A stretch of 64,000 nt of DNA from NCBI RefSeq assembly GCF_015097055.1, contig NZ_AP023366.1, positions 372,001 through 436,000 of the forward strand. Direction: 5' to 3'. Shown here in pieces: positions 9,527 to 17,074 of this stretch. The notes below the pieces were generated by a model. It made no database searches. It saw only the letters and a program-made list of their open reading frames with translations, and had not been told where the DNA came from. Both the position numbers and the translations under genes were made by a program. Origin of the DNA: Effusibacillus dendaii (GTDB lineage Bacteria > Bacillota > Bacilli > Tumebacillales > Effusibacillaceae). Each line of letters starts with the position of its first letter. The first letter of the stretch is position 1.

Positions 9527-10072
9527 GTGGGCGAAGTAATCAATATTGCGGAAAAGAAAGGTTTTATCAAGTGGTTTCTGGAAAAATATGAGTTGCAAAA
9601 CAAGGAAGCGGAGTGGCTTTTGCAGTATCTCGCTTCCAACGATCACATTTTGGAAATGGTTCATTTCATTGATAACTTCAAAAATCTTCCGAAGACCATT
9701 TTGATGTCGACTAAGTGTGTCCAGATGACTCCGTTTAAATTTTATAAGAACCGGCGTGTCACCTCGGATGTGGAAAAAGCGTTTCTCGACATCCACAACA
9801 ATCCAAAGGAAGATATTTATATCGGGCTGTTTTTTAAAGACAAGAGTACTTGTCCGGAGTATGCGGCTGTTTTGGAAACCAATGTACAAGTGGATACCAA
9901 AGAGACCGATGCTTTAATTGGACTGCAGGCAGAAATGATTCTTGATCACGTGCTTCGAAAATGTCGAATTGAAAAACTATACGAGCAAATAGACCGTTCA
10001 CTTGCAGAAAATAACCGACAACTGTTTTTCGAATTGACAGATGAATTGAAAAAATTACAGAAACTGGGCTAA
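9527..10072 (+). CDS. ypiB: YpiB, UPF0302 family protein
   Basis: This is a conserved cytoplasmic Bacillota protein with no firmly established biochemical function. The 181-residue product matches the length of B. subtilis YpiB, and the position directly before ypiF and qcrABC is the same. Recognisable stretches are EKKGFIKWFLEKYELQ at the N-terminus and a lysine-rich C-terminal helix. The GTG at 9527 is chosen because AAGGAGGG lies seven bases upstream. The earlier in-frame codons back to 9482 have no ribosome binding site. Its stop codon lies inside the loop of a terminator hairpin. Confidence 0.9.
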   Translation: MGEVINIAEKKGFIKWFLEKYELQNKEAEWLLQYLASNDHILEMVHFIDNFKNLPKTILMSTKCVQMTPFKFYKNRRVTSDVEKAFLDIHNNPKEDIYIGLFFKDKSTCPEYAAVLETNVQVDTKETDALIGLQAEMILDHVLRKCRIEKLYEQIDRSLAENNRQLFFELTDELKKLQKLG

Positions 10073-10085
10073 GCCCAGTTTTTTT
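10061..10085 (+). terminator. Terminator built over the ypiB stop codon
   Basis: AAACTGGGC (10061-10069) and GCCCAGTTT (10073-10081) pair perfectly, and the three-base loop TAA is the ypiB stop codon. A T tract runs to 10085. The hairpin would partly separate ypiB from ypiF. Confidence 0.85.
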
Positions 10086-10139
10086 GTTACACTATTGGAA
10101 AGAATATCACTTCCTCAATACAAAGAAGCGGTGAGGCAA

Positions 10140-10583
10140 ATGAAAATTACGGAACTTACGAATGAACAATTGGAACAGCTAAAACCTTATATTGATACGG
10201 TTCTCGTACCGATCGGGACGGTTGGCGGCGAGCCGGCAGCGGAACGGTTTGCACAGGATCTTTGGGAAGTCAGACAGATTGCGTCTGCGATTGAACAACG
10301 AATTGCCGGTCGATTGTACCTGTTTCCGGAAGTGGTTTTTGGGGGGGCAGGAAATGATTCGTTATTTTCGGATTACCTCTATCATTTAGTGCTCACATGT
10401 AAAGATTTTGGGGCTGATAAGGCGGTTCTCCTGTATCGCCAGGAGTCCGTCTGCCAGGCGGTGGAACAATCGGCCTTGCGATTGCGGGAACGGCAATTTC
10501 AAACACTTGCTGTGTCTGTTTTGAACCGAACGGAGCAGCAGATTGTGGATCAAATCGTGGCGCTTTGGCAAAACCAAAATTAA
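10140..10583 (+). CDS. ypiF: YpiF, DUF2487 family protein
   Basis: The 147-residue cytoplasmic protein matches YpiF by size, position (between ypiB and qcrA) and sequence, for example TVLVPIGTVG at the start of the conserved region. The function is unknown. The conserved link to qcr suggests, but does not prove, a role in cytochrome bc biogenesis. The ATG at 10140 follows GGTGAGG. Codons further upstream lie in the terminator and spacer region and are not counted. Confidence 0.85.
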   Translation: MKITELTNEQLEQLKPYIDTVLVPIGTVGGEPAAERFAQDLWEVRQIASAIEQRIAGRLYLFPEVVFGGAGNDSLFSDYLYHLVLTCKDFGADKAVLLYRQESVCQAVEQSALRLRERQFQTLAVSVLNRTEQQIVDQIVALWQNQN

Positions 10584-10710
10584 CAATTTTGTGAACAAAC
10601 CTCTTTGGTAAATGACGGTGTTTTCCGAAATTGGGTATACTTTTATTAGCAGGCGGTCACATCGTCATTAAATACGTTGGATAAAGCTAGAGAATTTGGC
10701 ACAAGTTGTC

Positions 10711-10739
10711 TTGACACGCTATAGGTCAGGCTGTAAGAT
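10711..10739 (+). promoter_or_regulatory. Promoter of the qcrABC operon
   Basis: TTGACA (10711-10716), an ideal 17-base spacer and TAAGAT (10734-10739) give a start near 10746 and a leader of about 75 bases before qcrA. This is one of the best sigma-A matches in the window. Confidence 0.8.
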
Positions 10740-10820
10740 GATAACGTACAAAATCCGGATGTCGAAACCGCTCGAATTCATCTAATCTGATTATCTTAAG
10801 AAGGCTGGGAGGTTTGTAAA

Positions 10821-11360
10821 ATGAGTGATGTACGTAACAGCAAAGACGGACTTTCCCGCCGCCAGTTTTTATCGTATGCATTGGGTGGAACAGGTGCATT
10901 TATGACGGCGGCAATCGTGGCTCCCTTGGTTCCCTTCGCAGTGGATCCGCTTACCAAGGCAGGCGCCAAGAATTTTGTTGAAGTTGGGAACGAAGCTGAC
11001 TTTTCGACAACACTCCCAAAACGAGTTGAATTCACCGTACACAAAAAAGATGGATGGTACGAGTCGGACGCAAAATTGAGTGCATGGATTATTAAAAAAG
11101 AAGATGGCAGTTGGCTCGCTATGTCACCGATTTGTACGCATCTGGGTTGCCAGGTGAACGGTTCGACTGATGCAGCAGGCAACCCGACGCCTCCACAAGA
11201 CGGCGAATGGTTTTTCCATTGTCCATGTCATGGTTCCTTTTTTAACAAATACGGCGTACCAAAACCGAATGTTCCGGCCACTCGTCCGCTAGACGCTTAT
11301 GCGGTGCAGGTTGAAAACGGTAAAGTGAAATTGGGGCCGATTAGTCAAAGAAAAGCATAG
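10821..11360 (+). CDS. qcrA: Menaquinol:cytochrome c reductase, Rieske iron-sulfur subunit
   Basis: QcrA carries electrons from menaquinol to the cytochrome c domain of the bc complex. The N-terminus has a twin-arginine type signal (SRRQFL at 12-17) before one membrane anchor at about 20-40, as expected for a Tat-exported Rieske protein. The [2Fe-2S] ligands are C105, H107, C134 and H137, with C110 and C136 placed for the usual disulfide (CTHLGC and CPCHGS boxes). Length 179, and the ribosome binding site is GGGAGG. It is the first gene of qcrABC under the promoter at 10711. Confidence 0.97.
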   Translation: MSDVRNSKDGLSRRQFLSYALGGTGAFMTAAIVAPLVPFAVDPLTKAGAKNFVEVGNEADFSTTLPKRVEFTVHKKDGWYESDAKLSAWIIKKEDGSWLAMSPICTHLGCQVNGSTDAAGNPTPPQDGEWFFHCPCHGSFFNKYGVPKPNVPATRPLDAYAVQVENGKVKLGPISQRKA

Positions 11361-11379
11361 CTGTAGGGAGGCCAATTAG

Positions 11380-12051
11380 ATGCTGAAGAAAACATATGAC
11401 TGGATCGACGAGCGGTTAGGGGTAACGCCGATTTGGCGCGACCTTGCGGACCATGAAGTTCCGGCCCACGTCAATCCGGCCAATAAAATGTCTGCATTTA
11501 TTTACTGTTTCGGCGGATTAACGTTTTTGATCATTATGACCCAGATTATCTCCGGAATGTTTCTTGCCATGTACTATGTTCCGGATATTATTAACGCTTA
11601 CAAATCTGTGAAGTATATCACCGATGAAGTTTTGTTGGGAAGTATCGTACGCGGCATGCATTTCTGGGGTGCCAGCTTGGTCATTATTATGATGATTTTG
11701 CATATGCTTCGTGTATTCTTCACGGGTGCCTATAAAGCTCCGCGTGAGCTGAACTGGGTCGTAGGTGTTCTGATTTTCGGGGTTGTAATGGGGTTTGGCT
11801 TTACCGGTTATCTGTTGCCTTGGGACCAAAAAGCGTATTGGGCAACTGCGGTAGGTGCTAAAATTGCCGCATCGGTACCTTGGATTGGGCCTTACATTCA
11901 AACGTTGCTGGTTGGTGGACCGGATCTTGGTGCAGTCACATTAACTCGATTCTTTGCGATTCACGTGTTCTTCCTGCCGGCAGCTCTCCTTGTGTTATTG
12001 GGATTGCACTTCTTTATGATCCGCAAACAGTCGATCGCGGGTCCTATGTAA
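11380..12051 (+). CDS. qcrB: Menaquinol:cytochrome c reductase cytochrome b subunit (b6-type)
   Basis: QcrB is the four-helix, b6f-like cytochrome b that binds the two b hemes and forms the quinone sites. The heme histidines are H94, H108, H195 and H210; the 15-residue spacing in the second pair is b6f-like. C43 (IYCFGG) corresponds to the cysteine that covalently holds heme ci in the B. subtilis and b6f proteins. The PWDQKAYWATAVGAKI segment near 147 is characteristic. Length 223. It follows qcrA by 19 bases with a GGGAGG site. Confidence 0.97.
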   Translation: MLKKTYDWIDERLGVTPIWRDLADHEVPAHVNPANKMSAFIYCFGGLTFLIIMTQIISGMFLAMYYVPDIINAYKSVKYITDEVLLGSIVRGMHFWGASLVIIMMILHMLRVFFTGAYKAPRELNWVVGVLIFGVVMGFGFTGYLLPWDQKAYWATAVGAKIAASVPWIGPYIQTLLVGGPDLGAVTLTRFFAIHVFFLPAALLVLLGLHFFMIRKQSIAGPM

Positions 12052-12090
12052 AAATGATTATTTTCAATAACTAAGGGAGGTTGCAAATCA

Positions 12091-12843
12091 ATGGCAGACC
12101 ATTCGGGTAAAGAAAGAATTCCGGGTGTTCCTCGATACCGCCGCCCTAAAGACATGCCGACGAGCGGTACAGAACCCTTTTTTCCTAACTTCTTGTTAAA
12201 AGAATGGATCGTTGGGTCCGTTATTCTAGTAGCTTTTATTCTCTGGATCATTTTTAACCCGGTTGAACTTACGGCGGTCGCTGACCCTGCCGACACTTCA
12301 TTTATCCCGGTTCCTGACTGGTACTTCCTGTTCTTGTATCAGTTGCTGAAATATATTCCGGGTGAAATCATTTGGTTGGGAACGGTAGTTATTCCGGGAA
12401 TCGCGTTCACATTGCTACTTTTGGCGCCTTGGCTGGATCGTCGCAAAGCACGTCATCCGATGAAACGGCCAATTGCCACATGGGGTATGGTAATTGCAAT
12501 GGTGTTCATGGGTTGGCTTACATATGAAGCGAGAATGCAGCATGAAGAGGCATTGGCTAAGAACCCGCCAAAACCTGCTGCGCCACAGGTTAAGGATACG
12601 GCGATTGTGGATCCGAACGATCCGGGAGCGAAAATATTTGCTCAAAACTGTGCTGCTTGTCACGGTGCTGAATTGAAAGGTCAAGTCGGTCCTTCTCTGT
12701 TGGGTGTGGGCAATAAATACACGGCTGAGCAGATTCAAGGAATTATCAAGAGCGGTAAGCCGCCGATTATGCCTGCGAACGTAGTGCAAGGAGACGACGC
12801 GGTGAAAGTGGCTCAGTGGCTGGCAAAACAAAAGCAGAAGTAA
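12091..12843 (+). CDS. qcrC: Menaquinol:cytochrome c reductase subunit IV fused to cytochrome c
   Basis: This is the Bacillus-type fusion of b6f subunit IV with a membrane-bound cytochrome c domain. The N-terminal half has three hydrophobic helices (about 39-56, 93-113, 131-145) and the Qo-site motif PDWY at 75-78 in place of PEWY. A proline-rich linker leads to the cytochrome domain with CAACH at 187-191 and the likely axial methionine M227 in PPIMPANV. Length 250. It completes the electron path from menaquinol through QcrA to cytochrome c. Confidence 0.97.
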   Translation: MADHSGKERIPGVPRYRRPKDMPTSGTEPFFPNFLLKEWIVGSVILVAFILWIIFNPVELTAVADPADTSFIPVPDWYFLFLYQLLKYIPGEIIWLGTVVIPGIAFTLLLLAPWLDRRKARHPMKRPIATWGMVIAMVFMGWLTYEARMQHEEALAKNPPKPAAPQVKDTAIVDPNDPGAKIFAQNCAACHGAELKGQVGPSLLGVGNKYTAEQIQGIIKSGKPPIMPANVVQGDDAVKVAQWLAKQKQK

Positions 12844-12859
12844 ACCTACTTACTATAGA

Positions 12860-12884
12860 AAAACTGGCCGATTGGCCAGTTTTC
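12860..12884 (+). terminator. Terminator of the qcr operon
   Basis: AAAACTGGCC (12860-12869), loop GATT, GGCCAGTTTT (12874-12883) is a perfect ten-pair hairpin, though the T run is short. The DUF1405 gene begins only 33 bases later. Confidence 0.75.
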
Positions 12885-12916
12885 TTCATATCGTTGTAAT
12901 GGAGGGAGGGGAGTTT

Positions 12917-13513
12917 TTGTATCGGGCGCAACTGAAGCAGCTCTTAACAAGCCGTTCATTTGTTTGGATTTTGTTTTGGATCAATTTAATGGGTACGGTC
13001 TACGGCTACTATTGGTACAAGGAGCAGATGGCAGAAACTGCTTGGCCGCTCTTGCCGTTTGTTCCGGATTCACCCACAGCCTCCCTGTTGTTCACTTTGC
13101 TGCTGGCGGTGTGGCTGTTGAGAAGGACATCACCGATCCTGGAAGCGCTTGCCTTGATGACTTGTTTCAAATATGGAGTATGGTGTGTGGCAGTGCTGCT
13201 CTTGTACGGGATAGATGATGGATATATCAGCGAACCGAATATCATGCTGATTGTCTCACATGCGGGGATGGCAATCGAAGTTTTGCTGTATTCGTTTATG
13301 TATCGGTTTCGAACCCGACATGTTTGGGTGGGGGCTGCTTGGCTTTTGATCAATGATTTTTTCGATTACGTGTTTCATGTTCACCCGTATCTGGAAGATG
13401 ACCGATTTATATCGCAAGTGGCTGTTTTTACCGTTTTATTGAGCTTACTGACAATTTTTATGGCATTTGGAATCAGCCAACAGGCTCAATCAAACTCAAG
13501 ATTTGTCCGTTAA
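12917..13513 (+). CDS. ypjA: YpjA-like DUF1405 membrane protein
   Basis: This is a polytopic membrane protein of unknown function that follows qcrC in B. subtilis as it does here. The 198-residue product has about six hydrophobic segments and the conserved WINLMGTVYGYYWY near the N-terminus, with a charged C-terminal region (DYVFHVHPYLEDDRF). The TTG at 12917 follows GGAGGGAGGGG at 12901. An in-frame ATG at 12899 has no ribosome binding site, and codons before that lie in the qcr terminator. The start is therefore likely but not certain. Confidence 0.8.
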   Translation: MYRAQLKQLLTSRSFVWILFWINLMGTVYGYYWYKEQMAETAWPLLPFVPDSPTASLLFTLLLAVWLLRRTSPILEALALMTCFKYGVWCVAVLLLYGIDDGYISEPNIMLIVSHAGMAIEVLLYSFMYRFRTRHVWVGAAWLLINDFFDYVFHVHPYLEDDRFISQVAVFTVLLSLLTIFMAFGISQQAQSNSRFVR

Positions 13514-13545
13514 AATGGCACACCCTCAGTGTGTCGTTTTATTTT
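13512..13545. terminator. Bidirectional terminator between convergent ypjA and yitT-type genes
   Basis: AAAATGGCACAC (13512-13523) pairs with GTGTGTCGTTTT (13529-13540) through two wobble pairs, with a five-base loop. A T-rich tract lies on the plus side and an A tract (T on minus) on the other. The minus-strand stop codon is in the loop. Confidence 0.8.
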
Positions 13546-14374
13546 TAAAAGAAGCAAATCCTTCTCCCAAAACTTCATGTACATCGGAAACGATAACGAA
13601 CGCGAACGGATCAAGCTGATGAACGATCTGCTTGACGCGGCTAATCTCGTCACGATTTACCACACAGTAAACGACATCTTTTTCTTGTCCTGTATAACCG
13701 CCTTTTCCTTTTAATAGGGTAGTTCCGCGTTCTAATTTCGTCTGAATGATAGCGGCAATCTCGGTAGCCCGGTCGGAAATAATCATCGCCGATTTGCTGG
13801 CTGAGACTCCTTCGATCACCACATCAATGACTCGCGCGGCAATAAATAGAGCGACTAACGAATACATGGCGATGGTGGTGCCCCGAATGGCGGCGACAAT
13901 CGTGATGACCAATATGTCAATCGTAAACAAAACCTTGCCCATCGAATGCCCCCATTTGGCACTGACAATTCGGGCAATGATGTCAGAACCGCCTGTTGTC
14001 GCACCAAATCGAAAAATCAATCCAAGACCGATTCCGTTTACGACTCCGCCATACAACGCGGCCAGCAATTTGTCTGATAATGCAGGTGTGATATCAGACG
14101 GTATAACCAATGAGAAAAATGAGACGAGTGCTACACCGACAAATGTTTTCAAAAGAAATTGCCATCCAAACATGCGGTATCCGATAAAAAATAACGGAAT
14201 GTTTAAGAGCAGAAACGTAACACCAAATTGAATGTGAAAGAGGTAGTACAACAGCAGGGAGATTCCAAAGAATCCCCCTTCTGCCAATCCGTTCTGAAGG
14301 AAGAAGTTGTTGATACCAAACGACAAAATGGCGGTGCCCAAGAGGATGCCAAGCCAATTTTTTAGTTCCCGCAT
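13526..14374 (-). CDS. YitT-family membrane protein with DUF2179 domain
   Basis: The protein has about 282 residues. The first 165 or so contain five to six membrane helices of the YitT/DUF161 family. The C-terminal part, from about 205, is a cytoplasmic DUF2179 domain (MIISDRATEIAAIIQ ... GGYTGQEKDVVYCVV ... VIVSDVHEVLGEGF). The function is unknown; a small-molecule transport or sensing role has been suggested for the family. B. subtilis has a member (ypjC) in this neighbourhood, but here it is inverted. ATG 14374 and TTG 14377 are both compatible with the AAAGGGAAA site. Confidence 0.88.
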   Translation of the reverse strand: MRELKNWLGILLGTAILSFGINNFFLQNGLAEGGFFGISLLLYYLFHIQFGVTFLLLNIPLFFIGYRMFGWQFLLKTFVGVALVSFFSLVIPSDITPALSDKLLAALYGGVVNGIGLGLIFRFGATTGGSDIIARIVSAKWGHSMGKVLFTIDILVITIVAAIRGTTIAMYSLVALFIAARVIDVVIEGVSASKSAMIISDRATEIAAIIQTKLERGTTLLKGKGGYTGQEKDVVYCVVNRDEISRVKQIVHQLDPFAFVIVSDVHEVLGEGFASFKNKTTH

Positions 14375-14413
14375 CAAGATTTCCCTTTCAGTTGAGGTGG
14401 TCTGATTGTTTCT

Positions 14414-14995
14414 TTAGTAAGGTTTTTTTTTTAACCGAAAAATCAGGAGGACAGCTGCCAACAAGAGGGCGGCCGCCAAAATCCACCAGAAATATCGGTG
14501 CATATAGATAAATAAAACATTCCAATGGGTTCCTAACATTCTACCCAACGCAAGGAAGGTAAAGGTCCAGATGAATCCTCCAATATAGGAGTAGAACATG
14601 AAGAATAGAATTGGCATGTTGCTCATTCCGGCCGAGAAAGCGGTTAAATGACGAACTCCCGGAATGAAATAGCCAATAATCAGGAGGGCAGGGCCAAATT
14701 TTTTGTAACCGCGCTGCACTCTTTCCAAATGCGCCTGTTTAATGCCCAATTTGCTTCCGAATTTATAGATAAAAGGAAGACCTACAAATCTGCCGATTGA
14801 ATACGAGATGGACATTCCGGTAACCGACCCCAGGAAGGAGACCAACCAAGCCATTCCAAAAACCATTCGCTCTTGAGAAATCAAAAATCCGACATAGGTC
14901 ATAATTACTTCATCGGGAATCGGAAGCCCGACAATGCCTAATACGAGTGATAAAAATAAGGCAATATAGCCATGAACACCGATCATATTCAACAC
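14414..14995 (-). CDS. DedA family membrane protein
   Basis: This is a DedA/SNARE-associated superfamily membrane protein; members are implicated in lipid (undecaprenyl phosphate or phospholipid) flipping. The core shows the GLPIPDEVIMTYVGFL segment and the conserved PGVRHLTAFSAGMSNM box, followed by a C-terminal helix and a lysine-rich tail. The frame is open up to 15127, overlapping the neighbouring ykvI gene. I prefer a downstream start because a GGGGAGGGGTGG site lies just upstream of 15004 (an ATC) and of the GTG at 14995. The GTG is 15 bases away, so the exact start is uncertain. The last codons contain a run of ten A residues. Confidence 0.85.
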   Translation of the reverse strand: MLNMIGVHGYIALFLSLVLGIVGLPIPDEVIMTYVGFLISQERMVFGMAWLVSFLGSVTGMSISYSIGRFVGLPFIYKFGSKLGIKQAHLERVQRGYKKFGPALLIIGYFIPGVRHLTAFSAGMSNMPILFFMFYSYIGGFIWTFTFLALGRMLGTHWNVLFIYMHRYFWWILAAALLLAAVLLIFRLKKKPY

Positions 14996-15107
14996 TGTAT
15001 GTTCGATGGGCCACCCCTCCCCGAGCCGAGTCCCATATAAAAAGAGCACCGGTTGTCCAGGTGCAAGATTCGCTTTTAATGTAGCACAAATTGGTACCTT
15101 GGACAAC

Positions 15108-16154
15108 TCACGATCTTTTTTGAACATTATGCGGCCAAAGCAGGAGAGTCATCAAGAGAAAACTGAGATAACCAAAAATCGGGTACAAATAGGTGACAAT
15201 TTTGGTAAATCCGATTTGGCTGACAAAAAAGGCCGATGTAAGGATCAGTACAATTAACAACGGGCCCTTTTCAGCAGGATAAGGAGCGATCAATTGACTG
15301 CCCAGTCCGTAAACATTGGCAATTAAAGTGCTGAAAATCTCACCCCATAAAACGAGAACAAATATAGTCTGCAGAAGTGCTCCTGATGTGGAGATGAGGA
15401 ACGCCATAGGCACTTGATAGTTTAAAACTGTCGGAAAATGTGTAGTTAATGCAAAATTTGCTCCCAAGAGCATGATCCCGAGGCCGACAGAACCGACACA
15501 TCCGCCGAGAACCAATGTTTTTCGATCTTTAATTTCGTTTCCCAGCGGTACCAGTACAGAAGAGGCTAATCCCAAATTGAACGCGGCGTAGGAAATGGCA
15601 GAAGTCAGCCAGGATCCGGAAGGTTGCGGAATCACGGTTGACGTTCTCATACCTGTCGTCCAGGCTGTTTTTAAGAAAATGAAGCAGACGAGCGTCATCA
15701 TAACCGGTACAATAATGGTGTTGGCTGCCAAAATGCCTTGCATTCCCCGCATGATCGTGAAATAGGTTGCGGCCATCGTAACCAGGACTCCCAATTCAAA
15801 CGGGAGTTGAAAATTTTCGTCAAACAATGCCCCTACTCCGGCCAGCATGGCGACTGTAACCCCAAACAGCATAACAAGCATAAACAGGTCGATCCATAAC
15901 GCCAACCGTTCGCCAAACAAATAGGCGTTCAACTCGCGGTAGGAATTGGCTTTCAATTTTGCGCCCAACAGCAGCATCTTGCCGCCTACCCAAGCGAACA
16001 GCAAAACTGAAATGAGAATCCCCAAATAGGACCATTCTCCATAAACGGTAAAAAACTGCAGAATTTCTTGTCCGGAAGCGAAGCCGGCACCAACAACCGT
16101 GCCGATATACGTAAAGCCGATCTGGAGAGATTGTTTGATTTGCTGTTTTTGCAA
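15108..16154 (-). CDS. ykvI: YkvI-family membrane transporter-like protein
   Basis: This is a polytopic inner-membrane protein of the YkvI family (APC-superfamily-like, substrate unknown). The 348 residues contain about ten helices. The N-terminus (IGFTYIGTVVGAGFASGQEI) is the family's most conserved segment and resembles the unwound first helix of LeuT-fold transporters. The TTG start follows AAGGAGG eight bases upstream. It lies upstream of dedA on the same strand. Confidence 0.82.
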   Translation of the reverse strand: MQKQQIKQSLQIGFTYIGTVVGAGFASGQEILQFFTVYGEWSYLGILISVLLFAWVGGKMLLLGAKLKANSYRELNAYLFGERLALWIDLFMLVMLFGVTVAMLAGVGALFDENFQLPFELGVLVTMAATYFTIMRGMQGILAANTIIVPVMMTLVCFIFLKTAWTTGMRTSTVIPQPSGSWLTSAISYAAFNLGLASSVLVPLGNEIKDRKTLVLGGCVGSVGLGIMLLGANFALTTHFPTVLNYQVPMAFLISTSGALLQTIFVLVLWGEIFSTLIANVYGLGSQLIAPYPAEKGPLLIVLILTSAFFVSQIGFTKIVTYLYPIFGYLSFLLMTLLLWPHNVQKRS

Positions 16155-16273
16155 GTTGTCCGCCTCCTTCTCAGAATCATGTTTATGTCAGGAAATCAAA
16201 AAGCATGTCTCTCCAAATGGCAGTCCCAATATACTGATAAAGGGATTTAATTGCCAAGATTGAGGAGGGACGT

Positions 16274-16850
16274 ATGGAAGAGCTGGCAAAATCGATTTTT
16301 TTAGGCATAATCCAGGGGGTGGCCGAATTTTTACCGATCAGCAGCACAGGACATCTGGTAATGGCACGCAAACTAGCAGGTCTTTCGGAAGCAGGACTGT
16401 TTTTGGACACGATGCTTCATCTGGGGACGCTGTTAGCCGTCGTGGTTGTATTCTGGCGGGATATTCTGGGTATGGTTCGTCAGCCGTTCAGCCGCTTACC
16501 ATGGCTGATCATCGTTGGTACCATACCTGGGTGGGAATTCCTGTTAACCGGCGCTATTCTGTGGACGGCTGACAATTTAAAAGGCGGCACGTTTTTCGTT
16601 TCTAATCTCCCTGCCGGCTATTTTGGGAGGCATCGTGCTTCAGGGGGCGAAACTTGTAGAGGGAGAAGTCACGGAAACGGTTCAGTTGCTGCCTTTGGCA
16701 GTTGGAGCCTTGGTGGCGGCACTTGCCGGATATCTGGCGGTAAAATGGATGTTGGCTCTTTTGCAACGCGGCAGTTTGAAAGGATTTGCCATATACGTAT
16801 GGGTTTTAGGGCTTGGCATCATTGTGGCGCAGCTCTTAGGTTATTGGTGA
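16274..16850 (+). pseudogene. uppP: Undecaprenyl-diphosphatase UppP (BacA), internally deleted and frameshifted
   Basis: Intact UppP recycles undecaprenyl pyrophosphate for cell-wall synthesis. The N-terminal 86 residues are intact (GIIQGVAEFLPISSTGHLVMA, LHLGTLLAVVVVFWRD), up to IVGTIP. About 23 residues usual in the family are then missing before EFLLTGAILW. After DNLKGG a further block of about 48 residues is missing, including the essential PGxSRSGxT active-site loop. The homology resumes in the +1 frame at FSFLISLPAILGG (about 16590) and ends normally at 16850 with RGSLKGFAIYVWVLGLG. The start has a GGAGGG site. The product cannot be active, so another UPP phosphatase must exist elsewhere. 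An assembly collapse is a formal alternative. Confidence 0.85.
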
Positions 16851-16868
16851 TTGACCGGGAGTGAAAGT

Positions 16869-16925
16869 GGACGTGTGGGTACCGCTTTTGTGGACAGATG
16901 CAACGTAAGCGGTACCCGCACGTCC
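16869..16925. repeat. Long inverted repeat directly downstream of the broken uppP
   Basis: GGACGTGTGGGTACCGCTT (16869-16887) and AAGCGGTACCCGCACGTCC (16907-16925) are complementary over 19 bases with one wobble, around a 19-base loop. No T run follows, so it is not a standard terminator. It could be a remnant or end of a palindromic element. I see no transposase. Confidence 0.6.
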
Positions 16926-16980
16926 GTTCCGGGCGATAGCGAACAACATCTGCGTTCCCCACCTGTATGTACGGTCCTGC

Positions 16981-17000
16981 CCTGTCTCCTGAGCGCAAGC
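16981..17000. repeat. Second copy of the 5886 motif
   Basis: The twenty bases CCTGTCTCCTGAGCGCAAGC are, in reverse complement, nearly the same as 5886-5906 (one base shorter plus one substitution). With the inverted repeat at 16869 it makes this gap look like remnant repetitive DNA. Confidence 0.35.
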
Positions 17001-17026
17001 GATACACGGCGCATAGCAAAAATGGA

Positions 17027-17054
17027 ATCGGCTGCCTCGCAAGAGGCAGCCGAT
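17027..17054 (-). terminator. Strong hairpin terminator downstream of ylbJ
   Basis: ATCGGCTGCCTC (17027-17038), loop GCAA, GAGGCAGCCGAT (17043-17054) is a perfect 12-pair stem. On the minus strand a short T run follows, which fits termination of ylbJ. Confidence 0.75.
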
Positions 17055-17074
17055 CATTTTCGTCAATCTTTCTC

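Noticed and set aside
10584-10620. Rex operator upstream of qcrA
   Set aside because: Only a half site (TTGTGAAC) is present; the second arm TTCACAA is missing.
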